Assembly (NCBI GenBank): GCA_050744165.1
Contig: JBOGGN010000407.1
Location: forward strand, 1 to 14,425
Length of the DNA: 14,425 bases
Source: JBOGGN01 sp050744165
GTDB taxonomy: Bacteria; Actinomycetota; Acidimicrobiia; Acidimicrobiales; Palsa-688
Direction of reading: 5' to 3'
The notes under the pieces are model-generated. The model searched no databases, was not told where the DNA came from, and saw only the letters and a list, made by a program, of their open reading frames with translations. Of this stretch, positions 14,377 to 14,425 are shown in pieces (position 1 is the first letter of the stretch; every line of letters begins with the position of its first letter). Made by a program: the position numbers and the translations under genes.

Positions 14377-14425
14377 TCTGGCGCTAGCTCGTTCGAGCAC
14401 CTGCCTCCCTCGCCGGGCCTGGCGC
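14377..14425. other. short 3' flank, no gene recognised
   Basis: The last 49 bases contain only GCTCG-TT-CGAGC at 14387-14398, a short palindrome without a T-run. Nothing else is supported. Confidence 0.4.

Noticed and set aside
14387..14398. GCTCG-TT-CGAGC as a terminator of the lipoprotein gene
   Set aside because: The arms are short with a two-base loop and no T-run; likely background in GC-rich DNA.

Overview
The window is uniformly GC-rich DNA from a high-GC Gram-positive bacterium. Several features point to an uncultured Actinomycetota lineage, possibly Acidimicrobiia: a probable F420-dependent PPOX-type flavoenzyme, an AlkB protein with actinobacterial motifs, a Gram-positive-type LexA box, frequent GTG starts, and -10 boxes placed so that several mRNAs would be leaderless. 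The class-level placement is an impression from protein style and was not tested.

Layout: (1) 6-1981 holds accessory genes: an alpha/beta hydrolase on the minus strand, divergent from a hexapeptide acyltransferase and a PPOX flavin/F420 enzyme on the plus strand. (2) 2009-2673 holds an alkB gene behind a near-perfect SOS box and a leaderless promoter. (3) 2686-2861 holds a perfect inverted repeat and a compact cobalamin riboswitch. (4) 2862-10167 is a seven-enzyme cobalt-early (anaerobic-type) corrin ring operon: cbiL, cbiF/cobM, cbiD, cbiET, a cbiG-cbiH fusion, a small 2[4Fe-4S] ferredoxin, cbiC and cbiX. (5) 10226-11650 is a minus-strand aldehyde dehydrogenase. (6) 11823-12017 is a small gene with a strong ribosome binding site. 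(7) 12029-14376 is a divergent pair of secreted/envelope proteins: a membrane-anchored NlpC/P60 hydrolase and a lipoprotein with a low-complexity linker.

How the genes work together: the riboswitch should turn the operon off when cobalamin is plentiful. CbiX inserts cobalt into sirohydrochlorin; CbiL, CbiH and CbiF methylate at C20, C17 (with ring contraction) and C11; CbiG opens the lactone; CbiD methylates C1; CbiE/CbiT methylate C5 and C15 and decarboxylate; CbiC moves the C11 methyl to C12, giving cobyrinic acid. The precorrin-6A reductase (CbiJ/CobK) and all late steps (amidation, adenosylation, nucleotide loop) are absent here. Most cbi genes are joined by 4- or 8-base start/stop overlaps. 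The two exceptions are the notable places: a 13-codon bridging micro-ORF between cbiF and cbiD, and a 148-base gap before cbiC that contains a duplicated copy of the ferredoxin gene's 3' end.
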